DNA of 64,000 nucleotides from Tetraselmis striata (Eukaryota > Chlorophyta > Chlorodendrophyceae > Chlorodendrales > Chlorodendraceae): NCBI GenBank assembly GCA_006384855.1, contig VCJN01001154.1, forward strand, positions 1 through 64,000. The letters are read 5' to 3'. Under the pieces are notes generated by a model that was given only the letters and a program-made list of their open reading frames with translations, had not been told where the DNA came from and ran no database searches. The position numbers were made by a program, and so were the translations under genes. This document shows, piece by piece, positions 22,363-33,071 of the stretch. The first letter of the stretch is position 1, and every line of letters starts with the position of its first letter.

Positions 22363-23424
22363 AGCAAACGTCGTCGGCGGTTTTCGAGCCCGCGCCCTGT
22401 GTGAGCAGATGGGCGTCGCTTAGTGGCGTTGCCCTGCTCTGCGCACTGCTGCTGCCACGCGTAGCACCGCTCGCCGCCAGCCAGGATAGGGGGTGTTGTC
22501 CTTGCGATAGGGCGGCCCCGTACACCGCGCTTTCAGACTTTGGCGGAGTCTTCGCAGGCGAGTTGTTGTGGTGCCTCAGTGATAGCTAACGACGAGAGCT
22601 GCTTGAATTCCACTGCACACGGTAAGGTGCCGACCTCAGGATTGAGTTACGTAGAAAAAAATACTGACGACGAGAATTGCGTCCACGTGAGTAGCAGCAG
22701 CGCAGGCGGTGGAAGGCTACAAAAAGTTCAGATGGCCGCGGCATGAGCACATAACGACGCAGCAATGCGTCAGCAGCGTGCGTAGCTACTTGTGATGGGT
22801 TTGGTTGCGCGTACTGGTCGCTGGTAACGATGATATCAGCATGCGGTGCGATAAAAACAATCCGTACATTATTGATCCTTACATAGCGACTAGCGACTAA
22901 TAGCAGGATATGTTTTGAAATGCGCGGGCGTTTTTCATGATGATACACGCTATTATATTCCCGCATTTAGCGACTATTATACTAATATATATTAAAAAGA
23001 GTAGCTAACGTAAACCAAAGCGCCATCATACATATTTTTAAAACAAATGATGTAATGTAGTACTGGTAGCGGATGTGCGCGATATTCTACAGTTGTTTAC
23101 GGTCAGATGCGGTATTACATATCATTAATCCTTCGTCCATTTAATTATTACTAAGGATTACTGTACCTGGATATCCTCAGCCATAAATAAATCTGAAAAT
23201 CACGACAGCATGTAGTAGCGACTGACTGTGTAGTGGAAACATGGTGCTGCCCTCCGGCCGGGACGGTTCCTGTTTCCCCCGCGCTGTCCGGTGAAGATCA
23301 ACACAACGCGCCAGCAGCGCACTGAACCTTCACAGCACTGTAAACACAAGAAGTGCATATAGAGCCTGGTGCCAACGGCGGGCATTTTCAGGCAGAATCA
23401 GGATAAAGGTTTGTTGTCCTGCAG
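22363..23424. promoter_or_regulatory. Divergent intergenic region
   Basis: Lies between the 5' ends of the ABA4-like gene (-) and the alpha/beta-barrel gene (+), so both promoters should be here. 22975-23200 is AT-rich. Short open frames (22343-22746) show no family features. No TATA-like or other element could be assigned. Confidence 0.35.
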
Positions 23425-24607
23425 ATGGCCGGTTTGCTGCGCTGCCCCCAGGTGGGGAGTCCCCCGTTCGGTTCCGACAGCCGGTGTAAAGCATTTCAAC
23501 TAAGGCGGCAGCGGCAGTGCAGTGCGGCCCCACTGGGGGTGGTCTCCGCAACTCGACGCGTACGCACGCATTGCGCGCTCAAGGCGAGGTGGAGCTTTGA
23601 TGTGAGGTACGCTTTGGTGCACGCGATGTGGACCTTCACGGCTGGGCAGCAGTCCCTCGCCCTCATCCACCCCCTTTAAGGGTCTTACGGTGTCCCCGCT
23701 GCCCGCAGGTTTGGGCGCAAGACGGAGGCCACGAAGCTGCTGCAGCAGTGGATCAGGGAGATAGGAACTGTCGCTGGACTGAAGCCTGGGCATGTTTGCA
23801 TTAGGAGCGGTGCCATTGGGGCCCCGGAGTCACGCCTGGAGGTGAGGGGTTTCCCTTGAGCCACACCCAAGCACACCTTCTGGATGAAAGGCACGGCTAC
23901 GGCAGGGCCGTGTTCTCCCTGCGTGAAGAGGCCCGTCCGTTTTGTTGGATGGCTCGCAGATGGAGGTCACATCCGCGACCATGCAAGACCTTGAGGAGTT
24001 CTGGGGCAGTATTCCAGCAGAAGCGCACAGGGACTGGTGTGGCATGATTCAGGTACATCTCGCATGTTTCGAATTGGGCGTCACCTGCCTCCTCTCTAGC
24101 TTCACTTCTGAATTACAAGGAAAGGCAGCCGGGGGGGGGGGGGGGGGGGGGGGGGCATGATACAGGCGCAGGCATGTGGACCATGTGGCGTCTACTGTCA
24201 CCAACATGTGCCGTTCTGCGCAGGACATGATAGTGCATGGGACGCCGGTGTGGGAGGTGTATCGCGATGTGCCCGTCAGCTTTGGGGAGCCCCCCGCGGC
24301 AATTGAAGAACCGACAAAGCTGTATGCAAGCAAAGAAGTGGACCTTGGAATTCGCGGGTTGCAGATTGTGGACGGGAAGGATGAAGCGGCGCAGATCCTC
24401 AAAGGAAACAGCACCTCCCCAGAGGATCCCTTCTTCTGGGAGGAGGACCCTATGCCTTCCAACTTCCGGACTACTGAAAGCGGCCTATCAATTGTTGAGA
24501 GCGCGGACGATGCGGAGCAGCTGCTGGACTCGTTCAAGGGTGAGCGCGACTGGAAAGGGGATCCTCTTAAGAGGAACCCTGGCGATAAAATCCCACGGAT
24601 CCAATAG
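23425..24607 (+). CDS. Predicted plastid dimeric alpha/beta-barrel (NIPSNAP/Dabb-like) protein
   Basis: Four exons: 23425-23606, 23709-23841, 23960-24052 and 24224-24607; 263 residues, phases agree. The first 55 residues are basic and Ser/Ala/Arg-rich, as in a plastid or mitochondrial transit peptide. Next comes a ferredoxin-like fold pattern: a strand (RWSFDVRFGR), a helix (KTEATKLLQQWIREIG), two strands (CIRSGAIGAPESRLEMEV), a second helix (MQDLEEFWGSIPAEAHRDW) and a final strand (PVWEVYRDV). The last ~110 residues are acidic and contain paired motifs (GIRGLQIVDGKDEAAQILKG and GLSIVESADDAEQLLDSFKG), apparently an internal repeat. I recall similar uncharacterised green-algal proteins but name no function. 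Intron 3 contains a G run of about 24 bases (24131-24155). Confidence 0.65.
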
Positions 24608-24843
24608 AAGCACACCGGATACGTGTTTATCGACGTCAGCCTGCTGTTCGGTGGGGTCTGATGCGTCCGTGAGGGTAGATGTGGCGAGGTGCTTACAGAG
24701 AAAAATAGTGCATGGAGCTCCTTCCGCCGCTGTCCCTCGTTAATGTGACCATGCCTGCCGCAGTGCGAACTGTGATGATATATCTGGATACATGCTGCTG
24801 TCTTTCGTTCGCAGCAGTGTGGAGTCTGCACACCTGGCTGTTC

Positions 24844-25990
24844 CTACTGTTGCGCTGCCGCCTCCTTCAGCGCCTTCTCCCTCGCCTTCTGAATCAGTTC
24901 CGCCTTACGTGCAGCCCGCTCCTTGCCAAGCTGGCTCTGCGTGAACGTAGCCGTCGATTGTTTCAGATAGGTGCACAGCAAAGGTCTGAACCATATCCAG
25001 CTTGACCATGTTCACTGCACCGATACAGGGAACGCACCTTATCGAGACTCGGAAGGCCGCCAGTGGGCTCGCTTTTCTTCGCCGCCTTCTTCGCTTGCGC
25101 AGCTTTTTTCTTTGGGGGCTGCTTTGAACTCGCGGATTTCTTTGGAGATGACTCTTTCGGAGGGTCGCCTACGGTTGCAGAGGGTAATACATGTGCTCAA
25201 AGTCAGCATCATGCAAGAGCCCAAGGGGGCAAACATGTGTAAAGGCAAACATATATTTGTTACTGCAGTGTCGCATGGCTCGGTGATATGCCTCAAACGG
25301 CGAGCGGCCGTACTTGATGGATAGCTCAGCTTGGAAGTGTCAAGAACTGAGGCGCTGGGACCCTCGTACGTCCCAATGCCCTCAGGCACGCCCTCTGGCA
25401 GGGGCTGCGTGTCATTCACGGGCGCCAGCACAGGAACATCATCGAAGATCGCATGAATACGTTTATGATAAGATCACAGTACAACAACAACAGTACTTGC
25501 AAATTCATACCTGCCCGGTGGCTTTGGCACGCGCAGCTTCCAGCATAGCTTGCTTGCGGGCCTCCCTTTCTGCTTGGGCCTGGCAATGTATTTCACGCGT
25601 ATCATGATATGATGTCTTTTTCACGCTCATCTGGTATATGCCACCCACTTCCACTTCCACAGCGTATGTGCGCCTCAATGTTAAACTTATCTGACAAGGC
25701 CGGGGGGGCGGGGGGGGGGGGGGGGGGGGGGGGGTGGAGGTTACCTCAGCGAAATCAACAGCTTGGCTGGGCATAGCCGTAGTACTAGCTGCAAGCAGGC
25801 CTCCCGCAAACAGCATCGACCGCCTGGTGGCTGTCTTCTCATCTCGCGATAGCGACGACGCCCTGCACGCGAAATCCTGGACATCAGTCGATTCTGCAGG
25901 CACGAGTGATCGGGCAGTGTCGCACCAATCAACTCGACCCGGGGCGCCCGGCGAACCTGCATATCGTATTGCTGGCTCGTGATGTTGCAC
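24844..25990 (-). CDS. Predicted thylakoid-lumen protein with twin-arginine signal, multi-exon
   Basis: The first exon (25745-25990, 82 codons) ends with a classic lumen signal: RRSMLFAGGLLAASTTAMPS then QA, i.e. twin Arg, hydrophobic core and an AxA-like cleavage site, preceded by a transit-like region. Next exon 25511-25579 encodes an Ala/Glu/Arg helix (AEREARKQAMLEAARAK). Further coding segments read PLPEGVPEGIGTYE, ELSIKYGRSPFEAYHRAMRH and a Lys-rich stretch (PKKSASSKQPPKKKAAQAKK). The last (24844-24970) gives QSQLGKERAARKAELIQKAR and stops at 24844-24846. The first two junctions are clean; the later splice sites, especially into the last exon, are not settled. The product family is not recognised. 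Intron 1 carries a G run (about 25700-25733). The gene converges on the alpha/beta-barrel gene. Confidence 0.55.
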
Positions 25991-25999
25991 CTCGTGCGA

Positions 26000-27054
26000 T
26001 ATGCACGCGAGGCCTGCATAGCGCAGCTGAGAGACCCATCATGGCGGATCGTGTAGGTTGCAGAGGAGTTCGAGGTTGCTAGGCGCTGATGCTGTGGCAG
26101 ATCAGCCTCTCCTGGTTGGCGATGTGCGTGAACTTGTGATGTGCATGAACCTTTCCGAACGAGGAGCGGCTGTCCCTGTGTGAGGGACGCCTCGAGTGGA
26201 TCGCACCTTCTCGTCGCGAACCACCTGCTCGTCGCCGCGCGCGCTTTAGTTCTGGGCCGCTTTCCCAATCAATGATGACGCAAGCTTCATCGTACGGTAC
26301 CGCCTGTACCAGGTAAGGATTACTCCCTACTACTTGTACATTTGAACATTCTTGAATGTTGCGTCTAGCTCATGTAACTACAACAACATTTGAACATTAA
26401 TTGCATGAGCTAGCTGCAAACGGCGATCAGGAAATCACCCAAAAAGGCAATATACGGGGCCTTAGCGAACTTTGGATCAACACGTCAGCATCTGCGGTAC
26501 ACGTCAGCCCCCTCGCGTCCGCGTAGATTGGACCAAGATGTTGGTCCAATCTACCCCACTTGGTCCAATCTCCCCACTTGGGACCAAAAACGAAGTTGGG
26601 ATCAGACATTCGGAGGAAAGAACTCGTCCGTGTTTTTGAGCGGCTGCAGAATAGTCGTACTGGTACTGCTATGATTGCGGCGATGGGGCTACGAGTACAG
26701 CTGATGGTGGGGTTATATTACTACGGGGGCCAGAGGCGGTGAAGGGCGCAATGTGCTACGGCCCGCCGCAGCTCGCGCCATTTCAAACAGCCCGCCCGCA
26801 GCCGCACCCACCAGCTTAGCCGCCTAACCGACACCCCTACGATATGCCGCGTGGTAACGCTCCCGCTACGTCGAGCGGTCGGTGCGCGGTCCCGAGCAGG
26901 TGCCGGCACTATATTGTCGCTACACTACAACGGGATCTCGTAGTCAATAAACAATGGTTGAACACGGCGGGTCGACGGATGAATGCTAGTCGTACCTGTA
27001 GTAACAATTGATGGGTCCGTACTACGGGTGCAAATGCACATACACATACGACCT
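26000..27054. other. Intergenic DNA with tail-family copies and a hairpin
   Basis: The frame at 25741-26268 may include 5' sequence of the lumen-protein gene. Two facing copies of the CTAGCTCATGTAA tail lie at 26367-26376 (+) and 26399-26440 (-). A perfect inverted repeat lies at 26524-26553. Nothing else is supported. Confidence 0.4.
26524..26553. repeat. Perfect 13-bp inverted repeat with 4-bp loop
   Basis: TAGATTGGACCAA, loop GATG, then the exact reverse complement. It is followed by two further TTGG(G/T)(A/C)CCAA-like words (26559-26590). It could be a small transposon remnant, an RNA hairpin or a binding site; no neighbouring gene end fits a terminator. Confidence 0.6.
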
Positions 27055-27272
27055 TTTTGCTGTTTTCGCCTCCGGGACAGGACTGGCACTGAAACCCTGC
27101 GACGGCCGTTTCGGCAGCAATCCAGTTCCGGAAAGCCGTGGGCAGGATACGCTCCGTTATTTATAGTCATCAAGCAAATTGCCGAAGCATTCTGCAAGAC
27201 TAACTGGAGGTCAGCGACGGAATTTCCAACACTGTTGGATCACCGTCTAAAACCCTGCCATGAAAATCCAAG
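27055..27272 (+). repeat. Dispersed repeat family R1, copy 2
   Basis: Aligns with 112-349 over its whole length, with many substitutions and small gaps. The left part (CGCCTCCGGGACAGGACTGG) matches the partial inverted copies at 45792-45890 and 18503-18555. Confidence 0.6.
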
Positions 27273-27864
27273 AGTTTGGTACGCGCGTACCAAATGGAAG
27301 GACGACGAGCTGCGGCCACCCTACCTGGGTGCTCTATGCACATTCATCATGTGTACCAAAAGCACGAGCTGTGGTAAACCGGTTACTGTGTGCGTCAATA
27401 TTATTATTATGGTTCGCGCGCGCAGTATAAATATTCATAATACTAATAGTGCATCACCGTGGGGTTGCTCAACTCTTGCATCCATATGTGTGCACTACAA
27501 ATAAAGCAACATCCAATGTTGTAAAGATTGTGATTTGCAGTCAGCGAGAAAGTGAAATCCATGAATAGACGACAAATGCTAGAAAGGAATATGGTAACAT
27601 ATGCTTTTTGCAATTTATAAATATATAGATAGTATTTTGTTGCTGCACCAGCATCGCAACGCATTATTGCCGCTCAACCAGTGTCGCCACACCACTTCAC
27701 TGCAAAGCAATTGTCGCTGCACCACTACTAGGGGAATTGGCGGATGATAATGCTTAGTATGTCTTAAAACCATTTCCACTCGGAGCGCGCGCAGGAAATG
27801 CTCCATGGAGCAGCTGTATGACTATTTCCGCACAACTACTCAGCTCTTGCTACTGCACCACTAC

Positions 27865-30336
27865 TCAACCACGGTGCGTGCCATGCCTCCTCTTCTTCTG
27901 TGTTGGTCCAGTGGCCTCCGGCGGCTGAGGAGGCTCATCATCCTTTGAGCGGCGCCATTTCATGAGGGAGTCTGAATCGGTTGGGCACCGGGCGCCAACT
28001 TTTCTCAAATCATCTACACGAGATTGCTATGAGCTCACCTTGAGACTAACATTGGAGACTTTGAGAAGAGAAGCAGGCACATCCTTCCCGGCCTCCTGGA
28101 AGCGTGCAATCAGGTATGCAATGACCCATCTCTCCAGCTGCGCCACAAGTACCCGTTGCTTCCCATGGTCGCGCGCTGGTGCTCCTGGGGGTTGCGGTAA
28201 GAGTTGTTTGCGCTCCTCAGACGTCGCAATGTTGTTGAAGAACTGAAAGCATGTGACCGCCTTCTTCCCGTCAGATCTCTCCTTTTGTACTGCTTCCACT
28301 CCCCCTCCTTTCCTCATCATGTCGAGGAAGAACTCGCTAGCGCCAAGGCCAGCCAATTTTATCTGATGGATGGCGTCGCCACTTGGGTACATCAAGGAAT
28401 GAAAAGCGTTGAGACGAGGTGCATCACTTCGCTCAGTAGAAATGCCATCAACGGGGTGTACGATGGCACTCTGGGAGGCAACATTGGTGTTTGGCGGCAT
28501 GCCTTGTTGAAAAGTGGGGTCATCAACGGTGGCGGTCGCAGTAGCGCGTGGGATATTCATCACCGCTGACGGCTCCGCGTTAATGTTTCATCGATGGTAT
28601 GCTCACGACCGTTTGACGGCATTTGTTGATGGCAGTAAGGATGCTCTGGAGAGCCGCCTAAAAAACCCGGCAAATTTGTGAGTGTACACATGCATGTAAA
28701 CACAAACTAGTATGAGTGACCATATCAAATCAATTTTACTCACTTGTGAGGCACAATTGTTGGCAGGGGCGGTCAGATGCAGATTTGAGGTTTCGAAGGC
28801 GGTTTTGAGATCCAGGCTCCAATTACTAATAAGACTGCATGCCTCCGCACAGCTATGACATAGTTTGCAGGCCACCAAGCTCTCGCGCATACGGGCCCGA
28901 ACATTGTGCACCTCGTGGGCAACGGTGCGCTCGTCATGATACATGACCTGGCTTGCGAACGCTGCATGCAGCATTGGGTGGAGATGGCCATCACGCCGAA
29001 TCTGTGGGGGGGATTCACTGTTCATCTGGTAAAGATGATCTATGGCTGACTCCAGGTGCTCCATGTCCAACACAAGTCCTGAAGTAATCAACTCTCGCAG
29101 TGACGGTGGCACTGGTCCCATTCTAAGTTGTCCCCACGGCAGAGCTGGCCAACCAGATAGCACGATGGCTCCTGGCATAGCCAATGCGACACTGGATTCC
29201 ATGTACTCAAAAAGCGCAGAAACTTTGCGCAAGTCGTGGCCTGTGCATTGTGCCGCAAACTCCGCGGGCATGCGCGCACAAAGTTCATTGATGGCGCCAG
29301 GGCGAAAGCCACCTATTGTAGATGGGGCAAATATGTGAAGATGAGCACATGAATGCATGATGCGCATTGTGATCAGATGACACATGTCGCTAAATCCAAA
29401 ACAATATAATCCAAGACAATAATATGATGCATACACACAAATACGTGATTAGCATGTACCTACGCTTGGACGATACGGTAGATCCCGTACTGAACGGGAT
29501 CTGCCCCCCCTCTCCAACTTGCAGTGCCTTCGCATAGGATGTGACCATAGAGGCGGGGGTACTTGACCCATGAAGAAAGGGAAACAACCATGTGGCTGCA
29601 CTATCATCGTACATTGTGCGGTTCGCGCTGACGGTGAGGAATTCTCCTAGGCTAGCGAACCAGTCGGAGTGCCTGTCCTTGCCAGCACAGACAACGATGA
29701 TGTTAACCTTCGCAGTTTTAAGCTTGGGTACCTCCATCTTAAGACACCTGTTGATGCAAATGCAAATAAGTAGTATATATATACGTGTATATACATATAC
29801 ATATATGAATATATATACATATGTATGTATGTATGATATGGCTGAATATGCCCATGAGCACAGCAGTGGCACAGCAAACATGTTGTAAGCATCGAAATTA
29901 TGAGGTCACATAATAGGCATTGGATACTCACGTAAAAGGACGATCCCATTCTGATCCGTCCCATGTTTTCCAAGCAACTTCGCTGCTGCGGCCAACGCTA
30001 CGTTAAAGCGTGGCTAGAATGAGCTTGCGGCGTGCCGATTCGCCATCGTTCTTTTTTGGCATAGGCAGCATTCATCTTGCATACGTCACCTGAGGATATT
30101 ATAGAATTAGAGGTATTACATATGCTGGACAGACATGCCGGCAAAAGAGGTTGCGCGCACCTGAGTACATGGGGTGTCTCTGAGTTGTCTAACTGATCCC
30201 CCGTGTCTCGGGCTCGCTGAAACGGAAGGCGCTTGATGTTCGCCCGTAAACCTTTCCACCATTTTGCCTCTGACGTGGTTGAGTTGATGTCAAGGCAGGT
30301 GAAGAACGACCTGGAGTTGCTTGTCCTAGGCAACAA
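27865..30336 (-). CDS. Crypton-like tyrosine recombinase gene with introns
   Basis: Minus-strand exons include 29464-29747, 28744-29312, a short one from 28657, a block at about 28027-28563 and 27865-28013 (stop); at least two more lie at 30.0-30.34 kb. The catalytic part reads VNIIVVCAGKDRHSDWFASL, MYDDSAATWLFPF, then RGFRPGAINELCARMP, TGHDLRKVSALFEYM and GWPALPWGQLRMGPVPPS. This follows the tyrosine-recombinase layout (second Arg box, GH box, Tyr 11 residues later) as I remember it from Crypton-type elements. RGFR replaces the usual HxxR. Later exons carry EFFLDMMRKGGGVEA and NIATSEERKQLL, and the C terminus ends with a nuclear-localisation-like KKRRH. Cryptons move as DNA and lack terminal inverted repeats. 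The 30.0 kb exons and the 28.6 kb junction are not fully resolved; a host-adopted copy is possible. Confidence 0.55.
29758..29836. repeat. AT/TATG simple repeat in an intron
   Basis: Alternating TATATA and TATGTATG tracts within the intron upstream of the 29464-29747 exon. Confidence 0.7.
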
Positions 30337-31829
30337 GTAGCGGTGTCGAAAGTATTAAGCCAATGCCAAAAAATGAGAATATACCAAGCAAATGGTTTGA
30401 ATCCCTGTCTTGAATCGAACAAACTGATAAATACGCCCGGATGAACTCACAAAACTGGATGCTGAGACACAGCACAAAAGTGCCAAATGTGACGAGGGTG
30501 CTTACCCAGTTGCCTTGTACGTGTTGGCGGCCATGTTCATAAGGACCCCTAAGTAATCCAGAACAGAACTAAATAGCAAGGGTTGCCGATACAGTCGCGC
30601 TATGTAATTTTCACGCGCGACCCCTATCTAATCCCATACTTATTACCGGACTGGTTTGACAACGACGATGTTTCAACATAACGCCAGCGCAACCCACCAG
30701 AAATTTAATGAATGATACGGTGCACACAGTCTCACAAATTGGAGATGATTATTGTGAGGGAAGGTGCGCGTGGTGGAGAGAGTGATTGCTATTCCACTGG
30801 TGTGAGGGTGAAGTATGATCTGTTTATAGGCCGACAGGCGCCATGCCTGACATATCAGGCGACGCGATGTGGCCGGGCGCGGGCGCAGTTCGCTATCAGG
30901 CGGGCGCGCTACGTGCCTATTGTGCTGCGATGATTAGGGTTAGTGAGGGTATAGACATAGAATACATCCTCACAATTATGCACATTTAGCACTGTATTTG
31001 GCGTAGGTGGCTACAGGAACTGCTTACGTCGATGACATTTTTTTAGTGCGAGTATTCTTGGCGACGGCTGGCATGCTACTCCAAGTCAAGCATGCTTCTC
31101 AGAGTCTGGATCACTCTGAGATGAGTCTGAGTGCTTCAGCATGCTACTGAACGCACTTCCGACAAAATTATCAGCAATCGTTTGTTCTGCCCAGTTTGGT
31201 CGTTGCTTGGCTTCAAGATGATAATTATGAGCCTCTATGGGAGGGCGCGCGCAAGTCGACGCAATTATATGTTACATCGTCGCAATATAGCATTGCATGA
31301 CAAACTGTGACTGAACATCCACTGCAGGAGATCACACGCCTCCAATGGACATGGGCAAATTACAATCAAGCATCACATTGGATCCTGTTAGAGAAATTGT
31401 TCCAAAACACCCCCCCCTCATTTAACCACAACGTCAACGTTTGTCTATCTATAGCATTATTTAATTCATGGTAAATATTTTGTATGCTTGGCGCATAATA
31501 TATTTGGCAGTCTAGGGATAGCCCATCATGTGCCCCATTGTCTCATGTGGACATGGCACTCTCAGCAACACTTTGGTTTCGGCAGTGATTTGTGGCCATT
31601 GTGCCACATTGGAGTAGATGCTCTTCCGCAACTGCCTTGCCCGATGGCAGCGACCGCACGGGGATATCCCTATATCTGTGTATCCCTAGCAAGATAGATG
31701 TCCAGCAGGGGAGCTGTCAATCTCATCAAGGTCCGGGCAGAGCTGTTGTTTGATATGCACATCACAGCAGACTCTCGGCCTGCTCCTCTGAATGGAATCA
31801 TGCGGACCAGCAGCGTGCGCTAGAAACTG
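30337..31829. other. Intergenic DNA, no supported gene
   Basis: Lower GC than the surroundings. A short open frame at 31488-31697 shows no family feature. A near-palindromic stretch with repeated GAGTCTG/CAGACTC-like words and GCATGCT words lies at about 31065-31150. Confidence 0.4.
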
Positions 31830-31834
31830 TTACA
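31830..31834 (-). terminator. TGTAA poly(A) signal of the bZIP-like gene
   Basis: Plus-strand TTACA, about 110 bases beyond the stop of the minus-strand gene. Confidence 0.5.
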
Positions 31835-31943
31835 GCAATTAAGAAGATCACGAGGCAGGTGCTGCACTCACAGCACCGATTGTCACACGCCGCACACCAG
31901 TAACACTGAATGCTGGTCGCCGCTCACGCCCTCCTACAACACT

Positions 31944-33071
31944 CTACTTCCCCTTCAACGCCAGTTTCTGTTGTTTCAACTTCTGTATCTCATCCCGCGA
32001 CAGCTTCTGCGCATCCACCAGCTCCTTCTCCCGCTTCCCGAGATCGTCTGCTTCACTTAAGAGCTTGTCCAAGTCCCGTTGGAGCTCCAGGTTATTTTGC
32101 CTGCTCTCCTTCACCGTTGCTTGCAGCTCTAGGAGCTGCTGCTGGCGGAGGTGGTAGCGCCTCCTGGCCGACTCACGCTTCTTGACGCGCTGCAGCTCCA
32201 CTTTGGCTTGCGCCGCGTCCTTCTCTGGATCCTGCAGGTGATCAGCCTCGCTTCTCTCGCGTGAGGTGCAGGCGGCGCCACCAGCCACGACGCTGCCCAA
32301 CGCACCAGCGCCGCCATCAGCGGCGGTGCCGGTACATATGTCCCCCGCGGAACGAGGATGGTACTCATATTGTGAGAATGAGGACTGGCCCGCAGCTTCA
32401 TCAATCCGACCGCTCCATCTCTCCATTACTCCGACGTGCTGCGCCATTTCGGAGTGCTGCTCTTGTAGCTGAAACAACTGCTGCGTTCGCGCTCCTCCCG
32501 TGTCTCTGGGATATGTGTTTAGATATGCGTGAGCTGACGAGCTTCGGAACGACTGCTGCTCCTGATGAGAATAGAGCCCCTCGGTCTCGCCTCCGTATTG
32601 CTGCTGCATCGATCGTGAGTGGTCGCCGTGCTGGTACTCGTTCACCTCGGCGGCCCCACTGTAGCGTGGATGGCAGACTGCGAACCCCTCGTCGCTCCCG
32701 GCTCGCGCTTCCCCGCCATGGTGCCCTCGGTGTTGCGCCTGCCCGTCCGGGAAGGGGTAACCGCGTGCCCAACCAGTTTTGTGAAGGCCGTGTACTTCCA
32801 CACAAGCCCTCAAGTCCGGCCATTTGCACTGCTGCTCAACGTCTTGGGGCGACAGGCTGAAGCCTCCAGTCCCGTTGTAGTCCCAGGCTGCCGCTGTCTC
32901 GCTGGCACCGTGAATAGCGGTAGCGCGGGAAAAGCCTGCGGTACAGGTAGCGTCGTACGCCCACTGCGGATACACATACACCGACCCGTCTTCCGGGGAG
33001 ATGTAAGCGGGCCGCTGCGGGGCTGCAGGAGCTGCCTCATAACAATCGTTGAGCACATACAGGCTTTCCAT
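31944..33071 (-). CDS. bZIP-like transcription factor, single exon
   Basis: The frame opens at 33173, but the better start is the Met at 33071 (MESLYVLNDCYEAAP), giving 375 residues. The first ~270 residues are low-complexity, rich in Gln, Ser, Gly and Tyr, as in activation regions. Near the C terminus comes a bZIP-type segment: basic region RVKKRESARRRYHLRQQQ directly followed by a coiled coil with spaced Leu (LLELQATVKESRQNNLELQ, LDKLLSEADDL) and a further helix. The basic region keeps the plant-type RESARR core, but the normally invariant Asn is Lys and the following Ser-Arg is Arg-Tyr, so DNA binding may be altered or lost. The gene would act in the nucleus. A TGTAA signal lies downstream. 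Confidence 0.65.
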   Translation of the reverse strand: MESLYVLNDCYEAAPAAPQRPAYISPEDGSVYVYPQWAYDATCTAGFSRATAIHGASETAAAWDYNGTGGFSLSPQDVEQQCKWPDLRACVEVHGLHKTGWARGYPFPDGQAQHRGHHGGEARAGSDEGFAVCHPRYSGAAEVNEYQHGDHSRSMQQQYGGETEGLYSHQEQQSFRSSSAHAYLNTYPRDTGGARTQQLFQLQEQHSEMAQHVGVMERWSGRIDEAAGQSSFSQYEYHPRSAGDICTGTAADGGAGALGSVVAGGAACTSRERSEADHLQDPEKDAAQAKVELQRVKKRESARRRYHLRQQQLLELQATVKESRQNNLELQRDLDKLLSEADDLGKREKELVDAQKLSRDEIQKLKQQKLALKGK

